Positions 1-10,100 of a stretch of DNA of 52,289 bases are shown here, one piece after another. Below the pieces are notes generated by a model, which did no database searches, had not been told where the DNA came from, and saw nothing but the letters and a program-made list of their open reading frames with translations. The stretch spans positions 1-52,289 of the forward strand of contig JAIRTP010000003.1 of assembly GCA_031254805.1 (NCBI GenBank), written 5' to 3'. The first letter of the stretch is position 1, and each line of letters starts with the position of its first letter. Position numbers and translations under genes: made by a program. The DNA comes from Bacteroidales bacterium (GTDB lineage Bacteria; Bacteroidota; Bacteroidia; Bacteroidales; WRLA01).

Positions 1-9
1 ATAACCATG

Positions 10-1155
10 TCAGATATTCATCTTTTTTATGCTCATACAATTCTTCACCGGCAAGGCGTAAATATTCAAGAAAATATTTTGCAATTCGCTAATATCTCCT
101 TCAATATCTTGTAATCCTGCATTCATATAAGCCGAAAACTGTTCTTTTTGTTCATTCGAATAGCGAGATGAAAATTTATCCGTATCATGTAACAAGTCGT
201 AAGCGATATAATTAGTCGTCCAAAGTTGATAACGCGCAAATATTTTTTGGTCGATAATTTGAGCTAATCTTTTATACTTTTCATTTTGCGGTAAAGCGTT
301 GCATCGAATCAATTCTTCCTTCGTAATGGTATCGCAAACGGCAATATGCAAATTTTCTTTCCACTGTTTAATTCCGTTAACAATACTGTTGATATCTTCT
401 TCGGCATTTTTCACATAAGTTTTTCGACGCGATATATATATTTCTCTGGTTTTCAAAAAATCGCAAGGCTCGTACATGTAAGAGATGGCGACAGGCGTAA
501 TATTCAATTCCAAAAAATTAGGAACGAACGGTTTTGCACTACCCATGGCAAACATTTTCAAAACAGCTGTTTCCGTTTTATCATCGCCGTTTTTAGTTCT
601 GCCGTTTCGCTGAGCAATCCAAATGGATTCTTTCTTTTCGGTAATTGTATAACGCATATATTGCGACACTTTCAGAGAGTTGGCAAAAATCTCTTTGGCC
701 GTGCCTCCGCGATCAATTTTAAACATTTTGTTCATTTTACCGATATCTATCACAAATTGGCTGCTCATCAAATTACTACCAAAAGTAATTTCCGAAGTCT
801 TAAGATTACATTCGTGCAAAATAACTTGTAAAATCGCGGAATCCAACAAAATATCTCTATGATTAGATATGTATATGTAGCTTTTATCATTCGTAAGCTT
901 CTCAAATCCGCTGTAGGAAAATTCTTTCGTAGTCAATTTCAGGGTAATACGGATCACTTGATCCATTATTTGGAATTGAAATTGATCTATGGTAGCAATT
1001 TTTCGGAATTTTTCGAAAAAATACTTTATATCGCCATTCGGAAAGAGAAACTTCACTAATTCCGGAAAATATATATTCTCCGAAACGCGTTTTATAGCGT
1101 CCGGGATCTCATGATCATAATAAGGGCGAGTATCTTCAAAGTCGTTTTGTCTCAT
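10..1155 (-). CDS. PlsC/PlsB-like glycerolipid acyltransferase
   Basis: A 381-residue protein of the glycerol-phosphate acyltransferase superfamily, which transfers an acyl chain from acyl-CoA or acyl-ACP to a hydroxyl. The motif NHRDILLD at about residues 98-105 is the catalytic His/Asp block, here with five residues between His and Asp rather than the classical four. A later QRNGRTKNG segment (about 182-190) stands where the second conserved substrate-binding motif is expected. There is no signal peptide. It is the last gene of the minus-strand lipid operon inside the window, 60 bases after the ligase gene. The start is the ATG at 1155; an ATG eight bases upstream runs into a stop. The true acyl acceptor cannot be told from sequence. 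Confidence 0.8.
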   Translation of the reverse strand: MRQNDFEDTRPYYDHEIPDAIKRVSENIYFPELVKFLFPNGDIKYFFEKFRKIATIDQFQFQIMDQVIRITLKLTTKEFSYSGFEKLTNDKSYIYISNHRDILLDSAILQVILHECNLKTSEITFGSNLMSSQFVIDIGKMNKMFKIDRGGTAKEIFANSLKVSQYMRYTITEKKESIWIAQRNGRTKNGDDKTETAVLKMFAMGSAKPFVPNFLELNITPVAISYMYEPCDFLKTREIYISRRKTYVKNAEEDINSIVNGIKQWKENLHIAVCDTITKEELIRCNALPQNEKYKRLAQIIDQKIFARYQLWTTNYIAYDLLHDTDKFSSRYSNEQKEQFSAYMNAGLQDIEGDISELQNIFLNIYALPVKNCMSIKKMNI

Positions 1156-1215
1156 GCGTTCATGTTTTATTATTTTTATAACGAGGCTTTGTATTAATTT
1201 GCCCCTCTCGAAAGA

Positions 1216-2514
1216 TCATTTTCTTTTATCAATAAACTTTACCGGTTTTCGTTTCATTTCGGGATATTGTATACGTTTGATCTCTTCTATTTCTGCAAAT
1301 TTTATTTGCGGAGCAACGCGTAATCGCGCTCTGAAACGATCTTTTAGATCTTTAACCAACTCGTCGCTTTCTATTCTCGAACCGACAATAATTACAACTT
1401 CGTCCATGCCAACCTCGTCTGAATAAACCTCTACAAGATAATTTTCAATACATTCAATATGATCCAAAACGTCAAAAATCGAAGCCGGATAAAGCGTCGT
1501 CCCTTTAAGTTTTATCATTTGATTTTTCCGTCCGGCGATCGGGCTAATGCGCATTGTTTTTCTTCCGCAAGAGCAAGGCTCGTAATGAAAACAACAAATA
1601 TCGCCTGTTTTAAAACGAAGCAAAGGCATTCCTTCCACATTCAAAGTAGAAATAGTCAATTCCCCAAACTCGCCTTCCGCCACAACATTATTATCTTCGT
1701 CCAACAATTCGCAAATGATCAATTCCGGATGGTGATGCCCTCCCTTACCTGCTTCGCATTCGCAAAAAGTCGTATTCATCTCCGTAGAGGCGTAAGTAGA
1801 ATAAAGCTCAATATTCCAGTTTTCTTTAATTTTTTGTCCCAATAAATTAAGCGAGAAATCGTTGGTTCGAAGATTTTCCCCTATGCAAACAGCTTTTTTT
1901 ACGCTCGTTTTTCGATGATCAATATGATGTTCTTGGGCGTATTGAATAATTTTTGGGATAAAAGAAGGGACGCAAATAATCGTATCAGGGTTGATTTTTC
2001 TTATCGTATCCCATTGCAACTCAGGAATTCCATTTCCTACGCGAATAATACTCGCTCCCATTTTACGAATGCCGAGAAAATAAGCTAATCCTGCCATAAA
2101 ACGCTTATCAATGGTGGTCATCAATTGATAAATGTCGCCGGGTTTTCCTCCCGCGCAAGTAAAAGAGAGCGCTTCGTTATACGCTAAACGTTCCAGGTCA
2201 AAATCGGTTACGGCAAAAACCGTCGGATCGCTCAACGTTCCGGAAGTGGTCATATAATCGACAAATTTAGCCCTGTCAACGCAAAAGAAATCTTCATTGT
2301 ACAATTGCAGATCCTCTTTTGTGACGACCGGAATATGTTGAAGGTCTTCTATAGTTTTTATCTTTGCAACGTCGATCTTTTCTTTTTTAAAAAGCCGAGA
2401 ATAATACGGAGATCTTTCCGCTAAATAAGCCAGCAACTTCTGCAATTCTCGCTCTTGAAACTTTTTAATTTCAGATAAAGGTTGATATTCTATTTCAGGT
2501 CGAAAATTCATCAT
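1216..2514 (-). CDS. PaaK-like adenylate-forming acid ligase
   Basis: A 432-residue ANL-superfamily enzyme of the phenylacetate-CoA ligase/CapK type, which activates a carboxylic acid with ATP and passes it to CoA or another thiol. Visible core motifs are TTSGTLSDP (89-97, nucleotide loop), YASTEM (241-246), RFKTGD (300-305) and GRKNQMIKLKG (328-338). Cysteines and histidines at about 251-262 with CSCGR at 313-317 resemble the metal-binding insert seen in PaaK relatives. It starts 4 bases after the esterase stop, so the two are likely co-translated. In this operon it probably activates the acid that is later attached to or extended into the lipid; whether the acid is aromatic or aliphatic is unknown. 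Confidence 0.8.
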   Translation of the reverse strand: MMNFRPEIEYQPLSEIKKFQERELQKLLAYLAERSPYYSRLFKKEKIDVAKIKTIEDLQHIPVVTKEDLQLYNEDFFCVDRAKFVDYMTTSGTLSDPTVFAVTDFDLERLAYNEALSFTCAGGKPGDIYQLMTTIDKRFMAGLAYFLGIRKMGASIIRVGNGIPELQWDTIRKINPDTIICVPSFIPKIIQYAQEHHIDHRKTSVKKAVCIGENLRTNDFSLNLLGQKIKENWNIELYSTYASTEMNTTFCECEAGKGGHHHPELIICELLDEDNNVVAEGEFGELTISTLNVEGMPLLRFKTGDICCFHYEPCSCGRKTMRISPIAGRKNQMIKLKGTTLYPASIFDVLDHIECIENYLVEVYSDEVGMDEVVIIVGSRIESDELVKDLKDRFRARLRVAPQIKFAEIEEIKRIQYPEMKRKPVKFIDKRK

Positions 2515-2518
2515 AGCT

Positions 2519-3379
2519 TTATTCTAATATTCCTATTTCGTAGAGCCATTCCGTGAAAGATTGTCTCCATTGCGCCGCCTCTCCGCCTCGTTTTTCATCA
2601 ATGCCGAATCCATGCCCGCCCTTTTCATATAAGAGAAATTTATTAAAAATGCCGTTCTCATCAAGAGATTGTTTCAACACAAGGCTATTTCGATAATCAA
2701 CAACAGGGTCGTCTTTAGCCGTTACTAAAAAAACAGGCGGCAATTCTTTCGAAACTTGAAGTTCCATCGAAAATTTATCTTTTTCCTCTTGATTAATCTT
2801 CTTTCCTAACAAGTTTTTCCGGGAACGTACATGGGCAATATCGTCTTGCATGGATACGACGGGATAAACGGGAACGATAAAAGCCGGTTTTAATGGAACG
2901 TCGCTCTTGACTCCGATCTCTTCCAAATAATTTTCATTACAAAAAATGCCCGACATCAACGATAAATGGCCTCCGGCAGAAAATCCCATAACGCCCACTT
3001 TTTCAGAATTAATTTGATAATGATCGGCATGTTCGCGCACCCATTGAATGGAACGCTGAATATCTTCCAGCATGGCCGGATGACGATATTTATGTTTTCC
3101 TACGCGGTATTGAAGTACAAAAGCGGTGATTCCGTTTTCATTAAGCCATTGCGCAACCTCGAATCCTTCCCATTTTATGCCATATAAATGGGCATAACTT
3201 CCTCCCGGACAAATGACCACCGCGACATTTTTATGCAATGAATCGGCCGGTTTAAAAACATATAGATTCGTTTTTTCCCGCTTCATGGAATCTACATCTT
3301 TCCATAGAGATATTTTCTCATAGGCAAATAATGTCCCGACAATCGACAAAAACCAGAAAAACAACAACCCTCTTTTCAT
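2519..3379 (-). CDS. secreted alpha/beta-hydrolase (BD-FAE/acetylxylan-esterase-like)
   Basis: A 286-residue esterase with an N-terminal signal peptide (about residues 1-19, hydrophobic core LLFFWFLSIVGTLF). The oxyanion loop CPGGSY (57-62), nucleophile GFSAGG with Ser134, an acidic residue at Asp223/224 (KDDPVV) and the histidine in GGHGFG (His256) make a complete catalytic triad. The closest family type is the BD-FAE/lipase-like group that removes acyl or acetyl groups from polysaccharides or small esters. Its location inside a lipid-type operon suggests that it may instead trim an ester on the exported product in the periplasm. That role is inferred from context only. Confidence 0.8.
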   Translation of the reverse strand: MKRGLLFFWFLSIVGTLFAYEKISLWKDVDSMKREKTNLYVFKPADSLHKNVAVVICPGGSYAHLYGIKWEGFEVAQWLNENGITAFVLQYRVGKHKYRHPAMLEDIQRSIQWVREHADHYQINSEKVGVMGFSAGGHLSLMSGIFCNENYLEEIGVKSDVPLKPAFIVPVYPVVSMQDDIAHVRSRKNLLGKKINQEEKDKFSMELQVSKELPPVFLVTAKDDPVVDYRNSLVLKQSLDENGIFNKFLLYEKGGHGFGIDEKRGGEAAQWRQSFTEWLYEIGILE

Positions 3380-3427
3380 CGCTTTTCAAAATTTTACTTA
3401 AATGAAAAAATCAATTTTCTTCATACG

Positions 3428-3946
3428 TTATTTTTTCAACGCTTTAGCGACCTTTTTTCCTAATTTCTCACCCGCTTCTCCGTAAGAGCTCGCTATACGA
3501 CGCGCTTCGGTGGCGTATGTGTGCGTCACATCAGATAAACTTCCTTTCGCTTGTTTCACGAGAATTCTGGATAATTCCTTAGAACTACCGCTCTTAGTAA
3601 TTACAATTTCTACGGTAACTTCGGCAGGTTTTGTAAAAGGTCCTGCAATATATCCCGGCTCTAGCCATAAAGTTTTCACTGTCGCTATATATTCCGCATC
3701 CGGAAAATATCCTCCTTCAAGGCTTAATCCTTTACCTACGGTTTCCGCATTGAAATCTTTCAAAAAAACATTTTGAACATACTCTTTCTCCTCGTCTTCT
3801 TTCTCTGTCATCGGTTGTTTATGTTCGAACTGAAAATGTAACTTCTCCACCTCTTTTAAGAAGTTCAACGAGCCTGTTACTTTTTGAGCTTGAATGCAAG
3901 TTATTGATATGAATAAACATATCGCCATTAAATAAACTTTTTTCAT
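3428..3946 (-). CDS. secreted protein of unknown function in lipid operon
   Basis: A 172-residue protein that I do not recognise. It begins with a clear signal peptide (about residues 1-20, ending AICLFISITCIQAQ) and has no lipobox, so it should be periplasmic or released. The mature part is a mixed alpha/beta sequence with a lysine-rich C-terminus that reads like a helix (GEAGEKLGKKVAKALKK). Its start codon overlaps the stop of the 131-residue gene by four bases (ATGA), a sign of translational coupling, so it likely acts in the same process as the rest of the operon. Confidence 0.7.
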   Translation of the reverse strand: MKKVYLMAICLFISITCIQAQKVTGSLNFLKEVEKLHFQFEHKQPMTEKEDEEKEYVQNVFLKDFNAETVGKGLSLEGGYFPDAEYIATVKTLWLEPGYIAGPFTKPAEVTVEIVITKSGSSKELSRILVKQAKGSLSDVTHTYATEARRIASSYGEAGEKLGKKVAKALKK

Positions 3947-4338
3947 AATTGAATTATTTTATCGTTATTATTTAAAAAATCTCTAATCTTCGCAGAACTT
4001 AATAATTCCCATTTCGGCTTGACAAAGTTCTCATTTTCAATGTCAAACTTGACCAAATAAAATTCTTCATCATAAAAAGAAAGCTTCGAATTCATTTCAG
4101 GATTATGTTCGATATAAACCATCTCGTTCACAGGTATTTGATAAGCTTCGCATATTTGTTTTGCCAGTGAACAAGAAACCTGCGTAATCGAAGTACCCGG
4201 ATTATTTTGATATAATTCGGATACGATAACTATATACTGTTCTTCTTTTTGATTTATTTTTAATCCACATTTTGAAGGGATATCCCACAACCCTTTATAG
4301 TCAAAAATTTCATCAATATTTTTAAACGACGCTTTCAT
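3943..4338 (-). CDS. small cytoplasmic protein of unknown function in lipid operon
   Basis: A 131-residue protein that I do not recognise. It has no signal peptide, no membrane segment and no obvious catalytic motif; it is acidic and rich in Asn, Glu and Ile. It begins 20 bases after the radical SAM gene and is coupled by an ATGA overlap to the following secreted protein. A scaffold, carrier or specificity role is possible, but no phosphopantetheine-type Asp-Ser-Leu motif is visible, so it is not an obvious acyl carrier protein. Confidence 0.65.
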   Translation of the reverse strand: MKASFKNIDEIFDYKGLWDIPSKCGLKINQKEEQYIVIVSELYQNNPGTSITQVSCSLAKQICEAYQIPVNEMVYIEHNPEMNSKLSFYDEEFYLVKFDIENENFVKPKWELLSSAKIRDFLNNNDKIIQL

Positions 4339-4358
4339 TTTTAATTGAAAAAATAAAT

Positions 4359-5645
4359 TTAACCTATTTTACTAATATTTCTAACTACTTCTTTTCCAAA
4401 GCTTTTATTGACGAGCTCTCTTTTTCTCGGCACATAAGTCCCTTTTTCCATTTCACGAAGCATAACAGTTGTAAAAAGCTTGAACATCTTCTCTTCTTGA
4501 CTCTCGTCTTGATAAAATGATTTCCAAGCATATTCATATAATTCTTGCAAACGTTCGGGCGATATGTGTTTCGGATAATAGACCACTTGTCCGGCGTTAT
4601 AATGATCCCAATCGTGATCAAATATCCGGTTTTGTCGGATTAAGTCGTTATAAGCTTTCGTATGAGGAAACGGAGAAAGTACCGTAAATTCCGCCAAATC
4701 CAAATCAATCTCCAGCAAAAAATCTATCAATCTCAGAATATCGCTTTCCGTTTGGTTATCCAAACCCAGTAAAATGGTTCCTTCTACGCCAATTCCATGG
4801 TCATGATAACGTTTAATACGTTCTTTGATATAATCCGAAGTATCAAAAACGGCTTGATAAACATACCAGGCGCCCGCTTGCGCCGCCAAATCAAGTATTT
4901 TCGGATCGTCGTCGATCGTATGGCTGATCCATTGCTTTTTTAGCGGAATCATCGCCCGAAAAAGTTCCTCTTCCCATTTTTTATCTTGCGCCAAAGAGTT
5001 ATCGACAATAAAAAGACGGTTATTATCGATGGTTTCCAACTCTTCTATCGCCTTATGAACCGGACGGGGACGAAATTTTCTTCCGCCTAAATAAGAAACT
5101 GCGCAAGGATAGCAACTAAATCTGCAACCGCGCGACGCATGGAACAAATCGACCATTTGCACGCCCTTGTGATTGTAAAGATCCCTTTTGTAAAGATCTC
5201 TTCGCGCCGGGCCGACTAATTCAATATCGGGATGATTATTCATGAAATTGTAAACTTTTTTCAGTCTTCCCGTTTTCCAATCATTAATGACGGCCTCCAT
5301 GCGGCCTTCTGATTCTCCTAAAAATATGGAATCGGCGTATTGCATGGTCTCTTCCGCATGTAACATGGTGGAGATGCCGCCAAATATCACCTGTTTCCCT
5401 CTTTTTTGAAATTCCTGAGCGATTTTATAACCTCTTTTTACCTGCGTGCTCAACATCATGGAAATAGCCACAAAGTCGCATTCTTCGTCAAAATCAATAT
5501 CTTCTACATTTTCGTCGGTAAAAGAGACGGCAACATATTCCGGCAACGTCGCCGCAAATACCACAGGTCCGTGCGGCGGCAGATTGAAAGTGGTTTGTCC
5601 GGGAAGCTTATTCCATTTTGGGTAGATCAGTTTACATTTCATCAT
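4359..5645 (-). CDS. B12-binding-domain radical SAM enzyme
   Basis: A 428-residue radical S-adenosylmethionine protein. The cluster-binding CX3CX2C motif is CRFSCYPC (Cys174, Cys178, Cys181). The first 130 residues have the Rossmann-like pattern of a cobalamin-binding domain (FVAISMMLSTQ, QVIFGGISTMLH), as in the BchE/HpnJ-type class B methylases and cyclases. A later GTILLGLDNQTE segment fits the radical SAM barrel. In this operon it may methylate or rearrange an unactivated carbon of the lipid. The gene starts 10 bases after the oxidoreductase stop. The reaction cannot be deduced from sequence alone. Confidence 0.85.
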   Translation of the reverse strand: MMKCKLIYPKWNKLPGQTTFNLPPHGPVVFAATLPEYVAVSFTDENVEDIDFDEECDFVAISMMLSTQVKRGYKIAQEFQKRGKQVIFGGISTMLHAEETMQYADSIFLGESEGRMEAVINDWKTGRLKKVYNFMNNHPDIELVGPARRDLYKRDLYNHKGVQMVDLFHASRGCRFSCYPCAVSYLGGRKFRPRPVHKAIEELETIDNNRLFIVDNSLAQDKKWEEELFRAMIPLKKQWISHTIDDDPKILDLAAQAGAWYVYQAVFDTSDYIKERIKRYHDHGIGVEGTILLGLDNQTESDILRLIDFLLEIDLDLAEFTVLSPFPHTKAYNDLIRQNRIFDHDWDHYNAGQVVYYPKHISPERLQELYEYAWKSFYQDESQEEKMFKLFTTVMLREMEKGTYVPRKRELVNKSFGKEVVRNISKIG

Positions 5646-5655
5646 ATAATATTCC

Positions 5656-7155
5656 TTAACTGTTTGCTATTTCTCTGACGATTTCATTAAGTCCCAAGAA
5701 TTCAGAGCAAGTGATCATAGCTCCGATCATTACGCCCAAAATTCCATGAGAATTGATATTTTGCCCCGTCATGTACAGATTAGGCAGTTTTGTTTTTTGC
5801 GAAATGAGCGTTTGGGTCGGGAAATTTTTATCGCGGATGATTCCATACATCGATCCCTCTTTTGTCGCCGTATAATCGCGATAAGTCAACGGCGTCGAAG
5901 TATACACGCTTTCGATAGCGTCTCTAATTCCCGGAAACGATTCTTCTAATTTATCCAACATTTTTTTTGCTTTTTCCGCTTTAAATGCTTCATAATCTTT
6001 TCCTCGCTTACCGACGTTCGTATTTTCCCATTGTCTCACTTCATCCCAATTCATATAGGCGATCATTTCTGCGCTCTCCGCAAACGGGGCATTTTGTTCT
6101 ACGCTTTGATGCATATAGAGATAACTTTGAGGCCAAGCGTTTACATCATAATTATTAGACGCCCAAACATCCTCGCTGTCATAATAATAAAAATTATAAT
6201 TTAAATAAGGCGTCGCCTCTTTTTTAAATTTGATAAACAGCGTAAAATTAGAGATAGAATTATCGAGATTGGCAATCCGTTCGCGATAAATTTTACGGAT
6301 CTGCTTGGCTTTTATCTTATCCATTGTTATTTGCGGATGAATATTGGAGATAAAATAATCCGCTTCGATGGTTGTTCCATCTTTCAACAATACGGCGGTA
6401 ACTTTTTGATCGTCGCAAAGAAATTCTTCCACTTCCGCATGCGTTTTGATCGCTCCTCCATGCGAGCGAATAGATTTCGCCAACGACAAAGCAATGCTAT
6501 CGCTTCCGCCGACAATTCTAAATGCGTTCTGTATGTATAAATTATTGATCAATGCATGGATATATGTCGGCGTTTTATCTTTCACTCCCGCATAAAGAGG
6601 TGAATTTCCCGCCAAAACGCTCTGCAAACGTTTATTTTTAGTGCACGATTCGATAAATTCGTTAATCCCTACTTTTATATAATCGACTTCTATGAAGACA
6701 TAGTCATTGATCTCCTGCAATTTGTATAAAGGAGAAGCGTCGGCAATTTTTTGAATGCGACGCACATAATCCTGAATGTCCGTTTTATGATCGGGAAACT
6801 TTTTGGAGAGTTCTTCTACGAAATTTTCAAAACCTGAAGCGTATTTATAAACTTCGCCGTTTATGGAAATCACATCATATCCGGATGGATCTAAACGGCT
6901 CAATTCCACGTCGTTCAACAAATTCAGATATTTAAAAAAACGATGCAAAATCTGGCCTTCTTCCATGCTGCCAATATAATGCATTCCCGTGTCAAATTTT
7001 ACGCCGTCTCGTTTAAAAGTCTGCAAGCAACCGCCAATTTGAGCGTTTTTTTCAACAATTAATACCTTATAACCATGTTTTGACAGAATATACCCGCAAA
7101 CAAGTCCTCCCAAACCGCTTCCCGCAATTATTATGTCGTATTTCTCTCTATCCAT
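5656..7155 (-). CDS. CrtI/phytoene desaturase-like FAD oxidoreductase
   Basis: A 499-residue flavoprotein of the phytoene desaturase/retinol saturase family. The N-terminal dinucleotide-binding fold is seen as IIIAGSGLGG (residues 8-17) followed by an acidic strand end VLIVEKN, and the family C-terminal FAD-binding block is LYMTGQNINSHGILG (about 464-478). Such enzymes desaturate or saturate long polyene or isoprenoid chains. Its start overlaps the end of the exporter gene by 8 bases, so it is translationally coupled to it. No phytoene synthase is nearby, so a carotenoid substrate is not indicated; a polyene or unsaturated acyl chain is the better guess. Confidence 0.85.
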   Translation of the reverse strand: MDREKYDIIIAGSGLGGLVCGYILSKHGYKVLIVEKNAQIGGCLQTFKRDGVKFDTGMHYIGSMEEGQILHRFFKYLNLLNDVELSRLDPSGYDVISINGEVYKYASGFENFVEELSKKFPDHKTDIQDYVRRIQKIADASPLYKLQEINDYVFIEVDYIKVGINEFIESCTKNKRLQSVLAGNSPLYAGVKDKTPTYIHALINNLYIQNAFRIVGGSDSIALSLAKSIRSHGGAIKTHAEVEEFLCDDQKVTAVLLKDGTTIEADYFISNIHPQITMDKIKAKQIRKIYRERIANLDNSISNFTLFIKFKKEATPYLNYNFYYYDSEDVWASNNYDVNAWPQSYLYMHQSVEQNAPFAESAEMIAYMNWDEVRQWENTNVGKRGKDYEAFKAEKAKKMLDKLEESFPGIRDAIESVYTSTPLTYRDYTATKEGSMYGIIRDKNFPTQTLISQKTKLPNLYMTGQNINSHGILGVMIGAMITCSEFLGLNEIVREIANS

Positions 7156-10100
7156 TTATAATATAAAACGTATAATTATTATTTTCTTCAAGCTTTTTCA
7201 CATCCAAATTATCTGTAATAAAATCGGGCTCTGTAATCAGTAATATCGGTTTATTAAAAGATAACGTCGCATGCAAACATTCATGCGACGGATAAAACGC
7301 AACAAAGGTATCATATTTCTCCAAATTCTCAAATTTTCTTTCATAGAAAAGATTTTTTGGTTTTGAAATACAATTTTCCGCAATAGCGAAAGCTTCTTCA
7401 TCTTCCTCAAAAGCAGTTATTTGAAGATTTTTTTTCACCAAAGCGCACATCAAAGGAAATTCTCCTTGTCCGCAATGATACGCCATCAATGTTCCTTTGT
7501 CGGGAATATGGGATATAATAGAGTTGAAATTATTGAATTTCTTCAAATTAGCTTTTGCCTTACGTTCAATCGAAGGGCCTTTGTATATATAATTATGGTA
7601 TACTTTATCTTTGAAATAATCGGGCGTTTCTATTTGAGAAGCAAGTTCGTTATATTTTTTCACATATAACAAGCGAAGATTTTTTGATATTTCCAACATT
7701 TTTTTCCCTTTTCTCAAAGGACTCTCGGTCGTAATTCGCTCCAGAATCTCAATATGAATTTGTCCCTTTCTTAACAAAAATTCCGTTTTAGGAAGTACAT
7801 GGCCTATTCCGTGAATGACAAGCGGAACAATGTCCAAATTCAATTTTTCAGCAAGATAAAATGCTCCTTTGTGAAAACGTTGAATAGAACAATCGGGCGA
7901 TCGCGTTCCCTCGGGAAATATTAAAATGGAATATCCGTCTGCAATTAATTTCTCTAATGCGTCGACATGTCGTTCTATGCCGTCAATCGCCGGCAAGAAA
8001 TCGGCATAACGAATAATCCAACCGTAAAACGGCGACTTCCAAACCCATTTATTGGTTAAAACAATGAGCTTTGGCGACAACATCAACGTATACAGCAAGT
8101 CGATATGCGATTGATGATTACAAAGAATCACGCTCGGTTTTTCAAAACGCTCGTTATACGGATTGACGATCTTATGCGGAGTCTGGATCATCATTTTCGA
8201 CAGAATCCGAAACGTAGCGTACAGAATAACATGATATTGAGATTTATGTTTTTTTGTTTTACCGCCTAACGTCAACAAGAAAAATCCGACAAACGTTAGG
8301 ATAATTGCTCCTATAATAAATATGATAAATGAGATAATTGTTTTGAATAAATTCCACAAAGTAACCGGAATCAATCTCGGCTTTCCTTTTTTTACGGAGA
8401 GCATTCTAAATATCAACGGAGGAAAGATGAAGGCCATAAAAATTACCGAGATCATTCCCACCATAGTGACCTCTGCCAGAGAACGCATGGCAGGATGTTG
8501 CGCGAAAATAAGCATCCCAATTCCCAAAAACATGATAATAGCAGATAATATCACGGAATTTTTGAACGACGCCAACATCTTTTTCCGATAAGTATATTCG
8601 TAAATCAACCCTTCCGTCACAAAAATAGTATAATCGTCGCCTTGTCCGAAGATAAACGTCGCTAAAATAATATTTACAATATTGAATTTGAATCCGAAAA
8701 TAGCCATTAATCCCAAAATCCATATCCACGCAACCGTCAAAGGAATGAACGACGCCAAAGCTAATTCGATCCTACCGAAAGAGAATAGCAAAAAGAAAAA
8801 AACAATAAATCCGCAAATGAAAAAAACGTAATTAAAATCGCCCGATAAGGCATTGACCATCCGATCGGCAACGGACACATTGTCAAAAGTAAAGAGGGCT
8901 TCGTCAATAGCGTTGAGCGTCTCTTCAACTTGAGATTGATTTTCAGGATCTAATTGTAAAACTGTAAATACTAATGATCTATCAGGCGTTACGGCTAAAT
9001 AATTTTCACCGAGATTTGAAAGAATAACATCAAAATAATCGTGAGATTCAGGTTGATATTTCCTGTTCAAAATGGATTTAAAAATATCAAAAGAGCCATC
9101 ATGATATCCCTCTTGAACGGCTATTTTATCAATATTCTCAATCAATTGATCTTTACGATTTTTCCAAAATCCGTTCCATCGCTCTATTTTTTGACGCTGC
9201 ATTTTTTCCGACGGAAGATAATGCAAAATACCGGATTGTCGCGCTATCAAACCTGCATGAAACAGCGAATCCGAGTAAAACATTCCCGTTTCATAACTTT
9301 CCAAAGCATGATCCAAATTATCTCCTCTCGCTATAAAATATAGCGTTTTATAATTGGATTTGTTTTCCTGTATCAGTTTATCAAATTGAACACGTTGCTC
9401 CTGAGTCATATAATTGATGGCGTGCAAATTGGTTTCAAACGAAGTTCTAAAACTGAAAAACAGGAAAACGACAGTTAACGTCAAAACCGACAAAACGATC
9501 CATTTATTTTTCTCAGGAGCAAAAGAAGCCAATCGTCCAAAAGCCAATCTCTTCTCTTGCTCAAGATCTTTTTTCGGCTTTTTCTTTAAAAAATGAGGTA
9601 AAAAGAAGAGAACGAACAAAATAGTTCCAATCAGCAACAAAGAAGCAAAAAGCCCTAAATCTTTCATCGCATCAGAGCTGATAAATAACAAACTTAAAAA
9701 CGCGCCTACCGTCGTTATATTTCCGATCAATAACGGATTAACAATCTCTTTGATAGTCTGTTTCTTATCATGTCCATGTTTATAATGCGCCAAAAAGTGT
9801 AAAGGATAATTGATCGCAATCCCAATAATAACCGATGCAATGCCAATGGCAATAATTGAAACGGTATCTTTGACGAGCACGATCATTCCCAACGCGAACA
9901 ACATTCCGAACGCAACCGAAACTGCAATTAAAATAATGCTTCGCGTATTACGAAAGAAATAAATCAACAATGCCAATATGAAAATTAAAGCAAGCGCAAT
10001 GGCCGCATAACTATCTTTTTTGATCTGATCGGCATTGGCGATGGAAATCAAAGCCGCTCCAAACGGTATCAAATCAATTTGTTCGTCAAAATGTGATTTA

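Noticed and set aside
346-831. 161-codon plus-strand frame opposite the acyltransferase gene
   Set aside because: It is fully antisense to a well-supported gene, and its residues look like a shadow of that coding strand.
5656-7155. Carotenoid desaturase
   Set aside because: The family allows it, but no phytoene synthase or lycopene cyclase is near, and the neighbours point to acyl-lipid chemistry.
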